Part shown: in pieces, positions 1 through 8,013 of the stretch
How the letters are laid out: each line of letters starts with the position of its first letter
Numbering within the stretch: position 1 is the stretch's first letter
Assembly: GCA_038323655.1 (NCBI GenBank)
Contig: JBBQHE010000024.1
Coordinates: 1-27,567 of the forward strand
DNA: 27,567 nucleotides
Direction: 5' to 3'
Source of the DNA: Humitalea sp038323655
Lineage (GTDB): Bacteria > Pseudomonadota > Alphaproteobacteria > Acetobacterales > Acetobacteraceae
Translations under genes and position numbers: made by a program
The notes under the pieces: generated by a model
Databases searched by the model: none
Told to the model about the DNA's origin: nothing
The model's input: the letters and a program-made list of their open reading frames with translations, nothing else

Positions 1-949
1 CCCCCCGCTCCAGCGTCTGCCACATCTCGACATCCCGCTCCGCGGTCCAGATGCGCGGGTGGGCATGGCCGCTGGCCTCGTCAAAGGCGCGGGTCACGTT
101 GAAGGGCATGCAGTGTTCGAAGATCACCCACTGCCCATAGCGCGGGCGCATAAAATCCATCGCGTCGTCGTAGATCGCCTTCAGCGCCCAGCCCTTCGCG
201 ACACCCGCCTGCACGCGGCCGAACAGATCGGATGTGAAGGCGCGGGTGCCGGCGATCGCCTCGGCGCAATCGGCCTTGGTCAGCAGCGCGCGGCCGCGGC
301 CGGGCACCATTTTTTCCGCACCCAGTGCGGACAAGGCATCGAGCGTCGCGGGCCAATCGGCAAAATGCGCATCGCCGCAATAGGGGGTGGCGCCGAATTC
401 CACCGTGTCGCCGGCAAAGAGCACGCGTTCCTGCGGCAGCCAGACCACCGTGTCGCCGGCGGTATGCGCGCGGCCGATCTGGATGACCTGGGCCTCGCGC
501 CGGCCCAGCCAGAGCGTCATGCGTTTCGCAAAGGTCTCGGTCGGCCAGGTCAGGCCCGGAATGCTCTCCCGCCCGCGGAACAGCCGCGGAAACCGCCCGA
601 TCTCGCTGTCCATGTCCTGCTGGCCGCGTTCGACGATCAATTCCCGCGTCGCCTCGGAGGCGATGATGCTGCGCGGGCGATAGCCGCTGGCCCCCAGCAC
701 GCGGACGGCGTGGTAGTGCGTGAGGATCACATCGCGGATCGGCGTGTCGGTGACCGCGGCGGTGCGGCGGATGACGTCGGCCGCCATCAGCGGCGTCGCC
801 TGGGCGTCGATCACGACCGCACCCTCCGGCCCGACCATGATGCCCGAATTCGGATCGCCTTCGGCGGTATAGGCATAGAGGCCGTCGGCCAGCGTGTCGA
901 AGCTGACGTGCTTTTCGGCCAGGTCGTTCTGTGAGGCGAAGCCGCTCAT
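1..949 (-). CDS. MBL-fold metallo-hydrolase, C-terminus cut by window edge
   Basis: This frame starts with ATG at 949 and stays open to the left edge, giving 316 residues with the stop outside the window. The N-terminal half reads as a metallo-beta-lactamase fold: a strand-rich start (SGIMVGPEGAVVIDAQ, about residues 35-50), then THYHAVR with His78 and His80, RAHTAGD with His162, and FAGDTVEF with Asp181. These match the HxH, third His and bridging Asp of the family. The usual second-site ligands are absent: the DH of HxHxDH is Val82-Arg83, and the late PGHG motif reads PGRG. The protein is therefore probably a one-metal or divergent family member; the substrate is unknown. No signal peptide is visible. 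It is divergent from the gene at 1085, with 135 bases between them in which I recognise no promoter. Family call is firm, function is not. Confidence 0.85.
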   Translation of the reverse strand, partial: MSGFASQNDLAEKHVSFDTLADGLYAYTAEGDPNSGIMVGPEGAVVIDAQATPLMAADVIRRTAAVTDTPIRDVILTHYHAVRVLGASGYRPRSIIASEATRELIVERGQQDMDSEIGRFPRLFRGRESIPGLTWPTETFAKRMTLWLGRREAQVIQIGRAHTAGDTVVWLPQERVLFAGDTVEFGATPYCGDAHFADWPATLDALSALGAEKMVPGRGRALLTKADCAEAIAGTRAFTSDLFGRVQAGVAKGWALKAIYDDAMDFMRPRYGQWVIFEHCMPFNVTRAFDEASGHAHPRIWTAERDVEMWQTLERG

Positions 950-1084
950 GCTGCCGGTTCCCATCCCTGTCGGGCGGAAGGTGAGCCCATGGCGGCCCGG
1001 AGGGAAGGGGGCTGACGCGGCTGTGCTTGGCCAGGGGCGGCGGTGGGCGCTAACGTCGCGCCGTTGGATCGGGAGCGTGTAGGA

Positions 1085-1762
1085 ATGCTGCGACGTTTGG
1101 CCCTTGGCCTTGGATTGCTGGCCCTGGCGGCCGCCCCGCTTGCGGCCCAGCCGGCCACCCCCCCGGCGGCGCCGAGCACGGGCGATCCCTCGTTCAACCT
1201 CATCAACCGGTCCCGGGTGGTGATCAACGAAGTCTATGCCTCGCTGGCGACCGAGCGCGAATGGGGCACGGATCGGCTCGGCAGCAGCACCGTGCCGGCC
1301 GGCGGCCGCTTCCCCATCCGGCTGCCGCAGGGGGCCTGCAACTACGACATCCGCGTGGTCTACCAGGGGCTGCCGGCCGAGGAACGGCGCGGGGTGAACC
1401 TCTGCACGCTCGACGAGTTGGTCTTCACCGGCCAGGCCGCGGCCGCGGCGACCCCGGGCGGCAAGCCTGGCACCGCTGCCCCGGTGGGGCCCGTGGGCAA
1501 TCCGTCCTTCAACGTGGTGAACCGCACGCAGCAGATCATCCGCGAACTCTACGTCTCGCCGGCGACCCGGAACGACTGGGGGCCGGATATCCTGGGCCGC
1601 GAAGTGCTGCAGGCGGGGACGCATTTCGAAGTGCGGCTGCCCGAGGGCCCGTGCCTCTACGACGTCCGCATCGTCTACCAGAACGGCCGGAACGAGGACC
1701 GGCGCGGGGTCAACACCTGCGACATCGCGAATATCGTCTTCCCCGACGCCGTGCGGCAGTAA
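1085..1762 (+). CDS. Secreted protein with two tandem copies of a ~80-residue Cys-pair domain
   Basis: The 225-residue product begins with a Sec signal peptide (MLRRLALGLGLLALAAAPLAAQ), which decides for the ATG at 1085 over an in-frame ATG at 1043. After a Pro/Ala linker come two copies of one domain at about residues 36-115 and 141-220. Each starts SFN(L/V)(I/V)NR, contains a WG.D.LG motif, an RLP.G.C.YD.R(V/I)VYQ strand and ends RRGVN.C. Each copy has two cysteines 22 residues apart (Cys85/Cys107 and Cys190/Cys212), which probably form a disulfide in the periplasm or outside the cell. The copies are clearly homologous but well diverged, so the duplication is old. I do not recognise a characterised family. 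The BLF1-like gene follows 34 bases downstream on the same strand, so the two are probably co-transcribed. Confidence 0.85.
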   Translation: MLRRLALGLGLLALAAAPLAAQPATPPAAPSTGDPSFNLINRSRVVINEVYASLATEREWGTDRLGSSTVPAGGRFPIRLPQGACNYDIRVVYQGLPAEERRGVNLCTLDELVFTGQAAAAATPGGKPGTAAPVGPVGNPSFNVVNRTQQIIRELYVSPATRNDWGPDILGREVLQAGTHFEVRLPEGPCLYDVRIVYQNGRNEDRRGVNTCDIANIVFPDAVRQ

Positions 1763-1796
1763 CCAGGCCCCGGCGCGGGGCAAGAGGAGCCAAGCC

Positions 1797-2474
1797 ATGC
1801 CAAGCCTGGAAGAATTCCGGACACTGCTGAAGGAAAATGAGGAGAAGGCCCTCACCGACTACGTCATCCACGTGGACCAGTCGCTCGACGGCCAGGCGGA
1901 TGTGAACAACGTGCTGGTGAACAACCCGTTCGCCGAACAGGAGGTGTCGTTCGAATTCATCGAACCCAACATCATCCGGATGCGCCCGAAGATCGAAGGC
2001 GATGGCCATGTCAGGAAGGTCTGGTACCTGCCCTGGAAGTCCCGGGACGTGGCCAAGGGCGACCTGGACGAGACGGGCGCGCGCTTCTTCTCGACCTCCC
2101 AGCTGAACGGCTGCCGCTTCACCATCCAATATGCGGATGCGACACGGAAGCGGGCGACGGTCCTGCATCTGGCCGGCGACTTCGACTTCAAGGACGGATC
2201 GACCCAGCGCGAGACGCTTGAAACCCAGGAGCTCGGAGCGGTCGGCGATGCCAAGCTGCGGCGCCGCTACTCCATCGGCCAGTCCAAGCTGCCGGCCTCG
2301 CCCAAGATCGGCAAGCGCATCGTCGGTGACGAGACGCGGCTCTACTACGGCGGCAACAAGGCCTCGATCTTCGGCTTTCGCGACAAGACGGGGGCCTGGA
2401 ATTTCTGGGCGCAGGAAATGGATGAGAAGTACGGCCGGGCCGATATCGGCAAGGGGAAAAAGGACCTCCGCTGA
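1797..2474 (+). CDS. BLF1-like glutamine deamidase candidate (CNF/BLF1-type fold)
   Basis: This 225-residue soluble protein has no signal peptide or membrane segment. It carries, in order, the landmarks I recall for Burkholderia Lethal Factor 1 (BPSL1549, about 211 residues): VWYLPWK (75-81; BLF1 has a WLPWK segment), then ARFFSTSQLNGC with the LNGC tetrad at 103-106 (BLF1 and CNF1 have LSGC), VLHLAGD with His124, and a C-terminal AWNFWAQ...YGRADIG block (200-218; BLF1 has WNLSAY...YGRDNLG). Cys106, His124 and Thr100 match catalytic Cys94, His106 and Thr88 of BLF1; the Thr is six residues before the Cys in both. The Cys-His gap is 18 rather than 12, implying a longer loop. BLF1 deamidates Gln339 of eukaryotic eIF4A and blocks translation; whether this protein shares that target is unknown. 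An AAGAGGAG ribosome site precedes the ATG at 1797. It lies 34 bases after the tandem-domain secreted protein. Confidence 0.75.
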   Translation: MPSLEEFRTLLKENEEKALTDYVIHVDQSLDGQADVNNVLVNNPFAEQEVSFEFIEPNIIRMRPKIEGDGHVRKVWYLPWKSRDVAKGDLDETGARFFSTSQLNGCRFTIQYADATRKRATVLHLAGDFDFKDGSTQRETLETQELGAVGDAKLRRRYSIGQSKLPASPKIGKRIVGDETRLYYGGNKASIFGFRDKTGAWNFWAQEMDEKYGRADIGKGKKDLR

Positions 2475-2483
2475 CGGCGGAGG
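2465..2483. terminator. Hairpin between convergent genes
   Basis: CCTCCGC (2465-2471) and GCGGAGG (2477-2483) form a perfect 7-bp stem with a 5-base loop. The stop codon of the BLF1-like gene (2472-2474) lies in the loop. The hairpin sits between two convergent genes and could end transcription from both sides, but neither side has a run of T, so the call is tentative. Confidence 0.4.
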
Positions 2484-2495
2484 CCCGGCCTGGGT

Positions 2496-4817
2496 TCAGG
2501 CTGCGCGGGCGCCGGCCAGCGCCTGCCAAACCACCTCCGGCGTCGCCGGCATGTCGATGCTGCGCACGCCATCGGCGGCCAGGGCATCGACCAGCGCGTT
2601 GATCACCGCGGGCGGGGAGCCGACCGCGCCGGCTTCGCCCGCACCCTTCACGCCCAAGGGATTGGTCTCGCAGGGCACCTCGATCAGATCGACCTCGATG
2701 TCCGGCAGATCCTCGGCCCGCGGCAGGGCGTAGTCCATGAACGACGCCGAGAGCAGCTGGCCACTGTCGGCGTCGTAGGAGGTGCGTTCGAAAAACGCCT
2801 GGCCGATGCCCTGGGCGACGCCGCCATGCACCTGGCCGCGCACGATCAGCGGGTTCAGCGCATGGCCCACGTCATCCACCACGATGTAGCGCGGGATGGC
2901 GATATGGCCGGTATCGGGATCGACCTCCACCTCCGCGACATGACAGCCGTTGGGGAAGGTATGGGCGGGGATGTCGGCGACCTCGGCCGCATCCAGCAGG
3001 GTCGCGTCCAGGCCCGCGGCGACCTTGGCACGTTGGGTGCGGGCGAGCGTCAGGATGTCGATCGCGCGATCGGTGCCGGTCACGGTGAACTTTCCGGCGT
3101 TGAACTCGATGTCGACAGTCGCGGCTTCCAGCGCCTCGCCCGCCGCCTGGCGGCCCTTTTCGATGACCGTGGCGGTGGTCGCCATGATCGCAGTGCCTTC
3201 GGAATAGAGCGACCGCGCGCCACCCGTGCCGCCGCCGGTCGGCGAGGCATCGCTGTCGCCCTGGATGATGCGGATTTTATCGTGCGGTATCCCCAGTTCA
3301 TGGGACGTCAGCATGGTGTAGGCCGTCTCATGCCCCTGGCCGGTCGATTGCGTGCCGACGATGACATCGACGAAGCCGTCATCGGCAAACCGCACCTCGG
3401 CCCGCTCGCTCGGCGCGCCGCCGGTGGCTTCCAGGTAGTAGGCGAGGCCGATGCCGCGCTTCTTGCCGCGGCGCGCGGCTTCCGCCTGGCGGGCTGGGAA
3501 GCCAGCCCAGTCGATGCGCGCCAAAGCCTCGTCCATGACGCGCCCGAATTCGCCGCTGTCGTATTTCTGGTTCATCGCCGTGGTGAAGGGCATGGCCGAG
3601 GGCGGCACGATGTTGCGCCGGCGCAGTTCGATACGGTCGATCCCCATCTCGCGTGCCGCCGTGTCGATCAGCCGTTCGACCAGGTAGTTGCTCTCCGGCC
3701 GCCCGGCACCGCGATAGGCATCGACCGGCACGGTATTGGTCAGCACGCCGATGACATTCGCGTAGATCGCCTGGAAACCATAGATCGAGGCCAACACCTT
3801 GGTGCCCGCACCTGTCGGGATGAAGGGCGCGAAGGTGGAGAGATACGCCCCCATGTTCGCGACATTGCGCGTCCGCAGCGCGAGGAATTTTCCGTCCGCA
3901 TCGAGCGCGAGTTCGCCCAGCGTGATGTTGTCCCGCCCATGGGTGTCGGACAGGAAGGCTTCGGTGCGGTCGGAGGTCCAGCGCACGGCGCGGCCAAGGT
4001 CGCGTGCGGCCATGCAGCACAGCGCGTATTCGGCATAGAGGTACAGCTTCATGCCGAAGCCGCCGCCGACATCGGGGGTGATGACGCGGAAGGACTCGGG
4101 CGGCAGCTTGAACACCGCATTGGCCAGCAGGTTCTTCACCAGCCAGGAGCCCTGGGTACCGGCATGCAGGGTGAAGCGCCCGTCGACGTATTCGGCGAGC
4201 GCGGCGCGGCCTTCCATGCTGGCGACGACGACGCGGTTGTTCACGACCGTCAGGCGGGTGACATGGGCGGCCTCGGCGAACAGCGCCTCGGTCGCATCCT
4301 TGTTGCCGGCCTCCCAGTCGAAGCAGGTGTTGTTGGGTGCGGTGGACCAGATCTGCGGGGCGCCGGGCAGATAGGCCGTCGCGAGGTCGGTCGCGGCCGG
4401 GAATTGTTCGTAATCGACCTCGACCGCCTCGGCCGCGTCGCGCGCGGCCTCATGGGTCTCGGCCACGATGAAGGCGACCGGGTCGCCGACATGGCGCACC
4501 ACGTCCTTCGCCAGGGCGCCGCGCGTGGTTTCCGACCGCGGGCTGCCGTCACGGTTCTTCAGCGGGATGGCGCAGGGGATCTCGCCGAGGCCCTGGGCCT
4601 CCCAATCGGCATTGGTATAGACCGCGAGGACCCCGGGGAGGGCCTTCGCCGCCGTGGTGTCGATCGAAACGATGCGCGCATGCGCCTGCGGGCTGCGCAG
4701 GACATAGCCCACCGCCTGGCCAGGCTTGCCGATATCGGCGGTGTAGCGGCCGTGGCCGAGCAGGAGGCGGGGGTCTTCAACCCGGCGGACGGATTGGCTG
4801 AGCCCGAACTTTGCCAT
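2496..4817 (-). CDS. Xanthine dehydrogenase-family molybdopterin-binding subunit (form II CoxL-like)
   Basis: The 773-residue protein is a full-length large subunit of the molybdenum hydroxylase (xanthine oxidase/CO dehydrogenase) family. It opens with SVRRVEDPRLLLGHGRYTAD, typical of CoxL-type subunits. The active-site loop is AYRGAGR (about residues 366-372), which marks form II rather than form I, the CO-oxidising type with AYxCSFR. Near the C-terminus KGAGEAGAVGSPPA (about 719-732) contains the catalytic Glu, and GQGHETAYTMLTSHELGIP supplies cofactor-contact sequence. I chose the ATG at 4817 because the family N-terminus begins there; a GGGGA ribosome site precedes it. The FAD and 2Fe-2S partner subunits, usually adjacent, are missing from this window: both flanks are unrelated genes. 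The substrate cannot be told from sequence; the true function of form II proteins is uncertain even where studied. Confidence 0.9.
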   Translation of the reverse strand: MAKFGLSQSVRRVEDPRLLLGHGRYTADIGKPGQAVGYVLRSPQAHARIVSIDTTAAKALPGVLAVYTNADWEAQGLGEIPCAIPLKNRDGSPRSETTRGALAKDVVRHVGDPVAFIVAETHEAARDAAEAVEVDYEQFPAATDLATAYLPGAPQIWSTAPNNTCFDWEAGNKDATEALFAEAAHVTRLTVVNNRVVVASMEGRAALAEYVDGRFTLHAGTQGSWLVKNLLANAVFKLPPESFRVITPDVGGGFGMKLYLYAEYALCCMAARDLGRAVRWTSDRTEAFLSDTHGRDNITLGELALDADGKFLALRTRNVANMGAYLSTFAPFIPTGAGTKVLASIYGFQAIYANVIGVLTNTVPVDAYRGAGRPESNYLVERLIDTAAREMGIDRIELRRRNIVPPSAMPFTTAMNQKYDSGEFGRVMDEALARIDWAGFPARQAEAARRGKKRGIGLAYYLEATGGAPSERAEVRFADDGFVDVIVGTQSTGQGHETAYTMLTSHELGIPHDKIRIIQGDSDASPTGGGTGGARSLYSEGTAIMATTATVIEKGRQAAGEALEAATVDIEFNAGKFTVTGTDRAIDILTLARTQRAKVAAGLDATLLDAAEVADIPAHTFPNGCHVAEVEVDPDTGHIAIPRYIVVDDVGHALNPLIVRGQVHGGVAQGIGQAFFERTSYDADSGQLLSASFMDYALPRAEDLPDIEVDLIEVPCETNPLGVKGAGEAGAVGSPPAVINALVDALAADGVRSIDMPATPEVVWQALAGARAA

Positions 4818-4866
4818 GACGGTATTCCCCTGTGGTCTGTCGTCGCTGAAGATACGATGGCTTTGG

Positions 4867-7800
4867 CTAATGGGAAGGGGTGGGCGCCTTGCCGGCCCAA
4901 CGCGCCTTGACCCATTCGCGCATCGACTGGAACACGACATACAGCATCGGGATCATGAAGATCCCGAACAGCGAGGCCGCCAGCATGCCGCCGAACACCG
5001 GCGTGCCGACCGCCCGGCGGGACAGCATGGCCGCACCGCTCGCCCAGACCAGCGGCACCAGGCCCAGGATGAAGGCGATCGACGTCATCATCACCGCGCG
5101 AAACCGCAGCCGGGCACCCATCACCGCGGCATCCCGGATCGGCAGCCCGGCTTCCCGCTGTTCCTTGGCGAATTCGATGATCAGGATGCCGTTCTTGGCA
5201 GCCAGCGCCACCAGCACGATCAGCCCGATCTGCGCATAGACATCCAACGGCAGCCCCGCGACCCACAGGGCCACGAAAGCGCCAAGCCCGCCGACCGCGA
5301 CCGACAGCAGAACGGGGATGGGGATCGTCCAGGATTCATACAGCGCGACCAGGAACAAATAGGCGAACAGCACTGCCAGAGACAGGATCAACCCGGTCTG
5401 CCCGCCCGCCAATTTCTCCTGAAACGCCGTGCCGGTCCACTCGAAGCCATAGCCCTGCGGCAGCACGGTGCGGGACAGTTGCTCCATCGCAGCGATCGCA
5501 TCGCCCGAACTCACGCCGGGGCGCGGGGCGCCATTGATCGAAACCGCCCGGTAGTTGTTGTACCGCGTGATGGTCTGCGGCCCCAGCACCGACCGCACAT
5601 CGGCCAGTGCCCGCAGCGGCACCATCTCGCCCCGCGCGTTGCGGACATGGATGCGCCAGATGTCGTCGATGTCGTTGCGGTCGGCTGCCTCGGCCTGGAT
5701 GTTCACCTGCCAGGTGCGGCCGAACAGGTTGAAGTCGTTGATGTAGAAGCCGCCGAGCGTGGATTGCAGGGCAGTGAAGATGTCGCTGATCCGCACGCCC
5801 AGCGCCTGCGCCTTGTCGCGGTCCACGTCGAGGAAATAGGACGGCACGTTCGGTGCGAAGGTAGAGAAGACGGCAGCCAGGCGCGGGTCCTGGTTCGCCG
5901 GCACGATCATCCCGAACATGGTGGCACCAAGTTCGACCGGGCTGCGTCCCTCATAATCCTGCAGCACATATTCAAAGCCGCCGCCGGTGCCGAGGCCGAT
6001 GATCGGCGGCAGGTTGAAGGCGAAGACATTCCCCGCGCGGATGCCCTGCACGGCGCCGAACAGCCGCCCGATGCCAGCCTGCACCGTGTCGCCCACGCCG
6101 GTACGGTCGGAGAAGGGCTTCATGCGGGCCACGATGAAGGCAGAGTTCGGCTGCGCCCCGCCATCGATCAGGCTGAAGCCGACGATGCCGAGCGTGCCGA
6201 GCACGGCAGTGTTGGTGCGCAGGATGCCCTCCACCTGCTCCACCACGGCACGGGTGCGCGACACGCTGGCCCCGGGCGGCATCTGCACCTGCACGAAAAA
6301 GGCGCCCTGGTCCTCCTGCGGCAGGAAGCCGGTCGGCGTGCGCGCGGAAATGGTCCAGATGCCAAAAGCAAAACCTGCCGTCAGCAGCAACGACAGCGAC
6401 GACACGCGCACGAGCCGCGCCACACCGCCGGCAAAGCGATCGCGCGTCCAGTCGATGCCGCGCAGCACCGCCCCGACCGGCCCGCGCCGGGGCCCGGGAT
6501 GCGGCCGCAGGATCAGCGCGCAGAGCGCCGGCGACAAGGTCAGCGCGTTCAGCGCCGAAATCAGCATGGCCGAGGCGATGGTGACCGCGAACTGGCGAAA
6601 CAATTCGCCCGAAAGCCCGGGGATGAAGGCGACCGGCACGAAGACCGACAGCAGCACCAGCGTGATCGCGATGATCGGCCCGGTGATCTCGCCCATCGCC
6701 TTCTTGGTGGCATCGACCGGCGACATCTCCGGATGTTCTTCCATCACCCGCTCGACGTTTTCCACCACCACGATCGCGTCGTCCACGACGATGCCGATGG
6801 CCAGCACCATGGCGAGCAGCGACACGGTATTGGCCGAATAGCCAAGCACGGACAGGATCGCGAAGGTGCCGATCAGGCTGACCGGCACGGCGATGGTCGG
6901 GATCACGGTGGCGCGCAGGTTGCCCAGGAACAGGAAGACCACGACCACCACCAGCACGAAGGCTTCCAGCAGCGTCTTGGCGACCTCGAAGATCGTCTCG
7001 GTCACGAAGTCCGAGGTGTCGTAGAAGACGGTGTAGTTCACGCCCGGGGGGAAGCGCGTCTTCAACTCATCCAACGCCCGGCGCATGGCGGAGGAGGTGT
7101 TCACCGCATTGGCACCCGGCGCGAGATACACGCCCAGGGCAATGGCCGGCTGGCCGTTGAAGCGGTTTTCGGTGTCCATGCTGGCGGCGCCGAGTTCAAC
7201 CCGCGCCACATCGCGCACCCGCAGCACGCTGCCATCGGGGTTGGCGCGGATCAGCACATTTCCGAATTCCTCCGGCGTAATCAGCCGGCCTTGCGTTTCC
7301 AGGTTGATCTGGAAGGACTGGTCCTCGGTCGTGGGCCGGCCGCCGAGCCGCCCGACCGCGGCCTGCACGTTCTGCGCCTGGATGGCGGCGATGATGTCGG
7401 ATGGCGTGAGGTTCAGCGCGATCAGCCGCTCCACCTCGAACCAGATGCGCATGGAATAATCCTGCGCGCCGAACAGGCTGACCTGGCCGACGCCGGGCAC
7501 CCGGGCCAGGCGGTCCAGCATGTTGATGGTGACGTAGTTGGACAGGAACAGCGGGTTCTGCTCGCCGGTCTCGGAATAGATGAACATGAACATCAGCACG
7601 GCCGAGGACTGCTTGCGCACGGTCACACCGCTGCGCTGCACCTCGGAAGGCAGGCGGGCGAGGGCCGCCTGCACCCGGTTGTTGACGTTGACGGTCGCGA
7701 TATCGGGGTTGGTGCCCAGGCTGAAGGAGACCGTCAGCGTGTAGCTGCCGTCATTCGCGCTGTTGGACTTCATGTACAGCATGCGGTCCACGCCATTGAC

Positions 7801-8007
7801 CGCGCTTTCGATCACCTGGCCGATGGATTGTTCCACCACGACGGCCGAGGCCCCCGGGTAGCGTGCGGTGACCGAGACCTGCGGCGGCACGATGTCGGGG
7901 AATTGCGACACCGGGATGCGCAGCATGGACAGCGCGCCCGCCAGTGTGATCAGGATGGCCAGCACGATGGCCATGCGCGGCCGATCGACGAAGATCGCGG
8001 AAAACAT
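4867..8007 (-). CDS. RND multidrug efflux transporter, inner-membrane subunit (AcrB/HAE1 family)
   Basis: At 1046 residues this is a full-length hydrophobe/amphiphile efflux RND transporter. It starts MFSAIFVDRPRMAIVLAILI with the first membrane helix, followed by the conserved RIPVSQFPDIVPPQVSVTARYPGA region in two adjacent pieces. The proton-relay residues are present: Asp409-Asp410 in GIVVDDAIVVVENVERVMEE (TM4) and Lys938 in ALAAKNGILIIEFAKEQ (TM10), matching AcrB Asp407, Asp408 and Lys940. It would form a homotrimer in the inner membrane exporting drugs, dyes or organic compounds by proton antiport. It follows the adaptor gene by only 6 bases and has no ribosome site of its own, so it is probably translationally coupled. 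No outer-membrane TolC/OprM-type gene lies nearby, so the pump must borrow a channel encoded elsewhere. The actual substrates cannot be read from the sequence. Confidence 0.96.
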   Translation of the reverse strand: MFSAIFVDRPRMAIVLAILITLAGALSMLRIPVSQFPDIVPPQVSVTARYPGASAVVVEQSIGQVIESAVNGVDRMLYMKSNSANDGSYTLTVSFSLGTNPDIATVNVNNRVQAALARLPSEVQRSGVTVRKQSSAVLMFMFIYSETGEQNPLFLSNYVTINMLDRLARVPGVGQVSLFGAQDYSMRIWFEVERLIALNLTPSDIIAAIQAQNVQAAVGRLGGRPTTEDQSFQINLETQGRLITPEEFGNVLIRANPDGSVLRVRDVARVELGAASMDTENRFNGQPAIALGVYLAPGANAVNTSSAMRRALDELKTRFPPGVNYTVFYDTSDFVTETIFEVAKTLLEAFVLVVVVVFLFLGNLRATVIPTIAVPVSLIGTFAILSVLGYSANTVSLLAMVLAIGIVVDDAIVVVENVERVMEEHPEMSPVDATKKAMGEITGPIIAITLVLLSVFVPVAFIPGLSGELFRQFAVTIASAMLISALNALTLSPALCALILRPHPGPRRGPVGAVLRGIDWTRDRFAGGVARLVRVSSLSLLLTAGFAFGIWTISARTPTGFLPQEDQGAFFVQVQMPPGASVSRTRAVVEQVEGILRTNTAVLGTLGIVGFSLIDGGAQPNSAFIVARMKPFSDRTGVGDTVQAGIGRLFGAVQGIRAGNVFAFNLPPIIGLGTGGGFEYVLQDYEGRSPVELGATMFGMIVPANQDPRLAAVFSTFAPNVPSYFLDVDRDKAQALGVRISDIFTALQSTLGGFYINDFNLFGRTWQVNIQAEAADRNDIDDIWRIHVRNARGEMVPLRALADVRSVLGPQTITRYNNYRAVSINGAPRPGVSSGDAIAAMEQLSRTVLPQGYGFEWTGTAFQEKLAGGQTGLILSLAVLFAYLFLVALYESWTIPIPVLLSVAVGGLGAFVALWVAGLPLDVYAQIGLIVLVALAAKNGILIIEFAKEQREAGLPIRDAAVMGARLRFRAVMMTSIAFILGLVPLVWASGAAMLSRRAVGTPVFGGMLAASLFGIFMIPMLYVVFQSMREWVKARWAGKAPTPSH

Positions 8008-8013
8008 GGCCGG

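Noticed and set aside
1769..1781. CCCC-GGCGC-GGGG mini-hairpin between the tandem-domain gene and the BLF1-like gene
   Set aside because: A 4-5 bp stem in GC-rich DNA is likely chance, and a terminator here would contradict the close spacing.
2826..4910. 694-codon plus-strand frame opposite the CoxL-like gene
   Set aside because: Antisense shadow of a complete molybdenum hydroxylase gene; no motif of its own.
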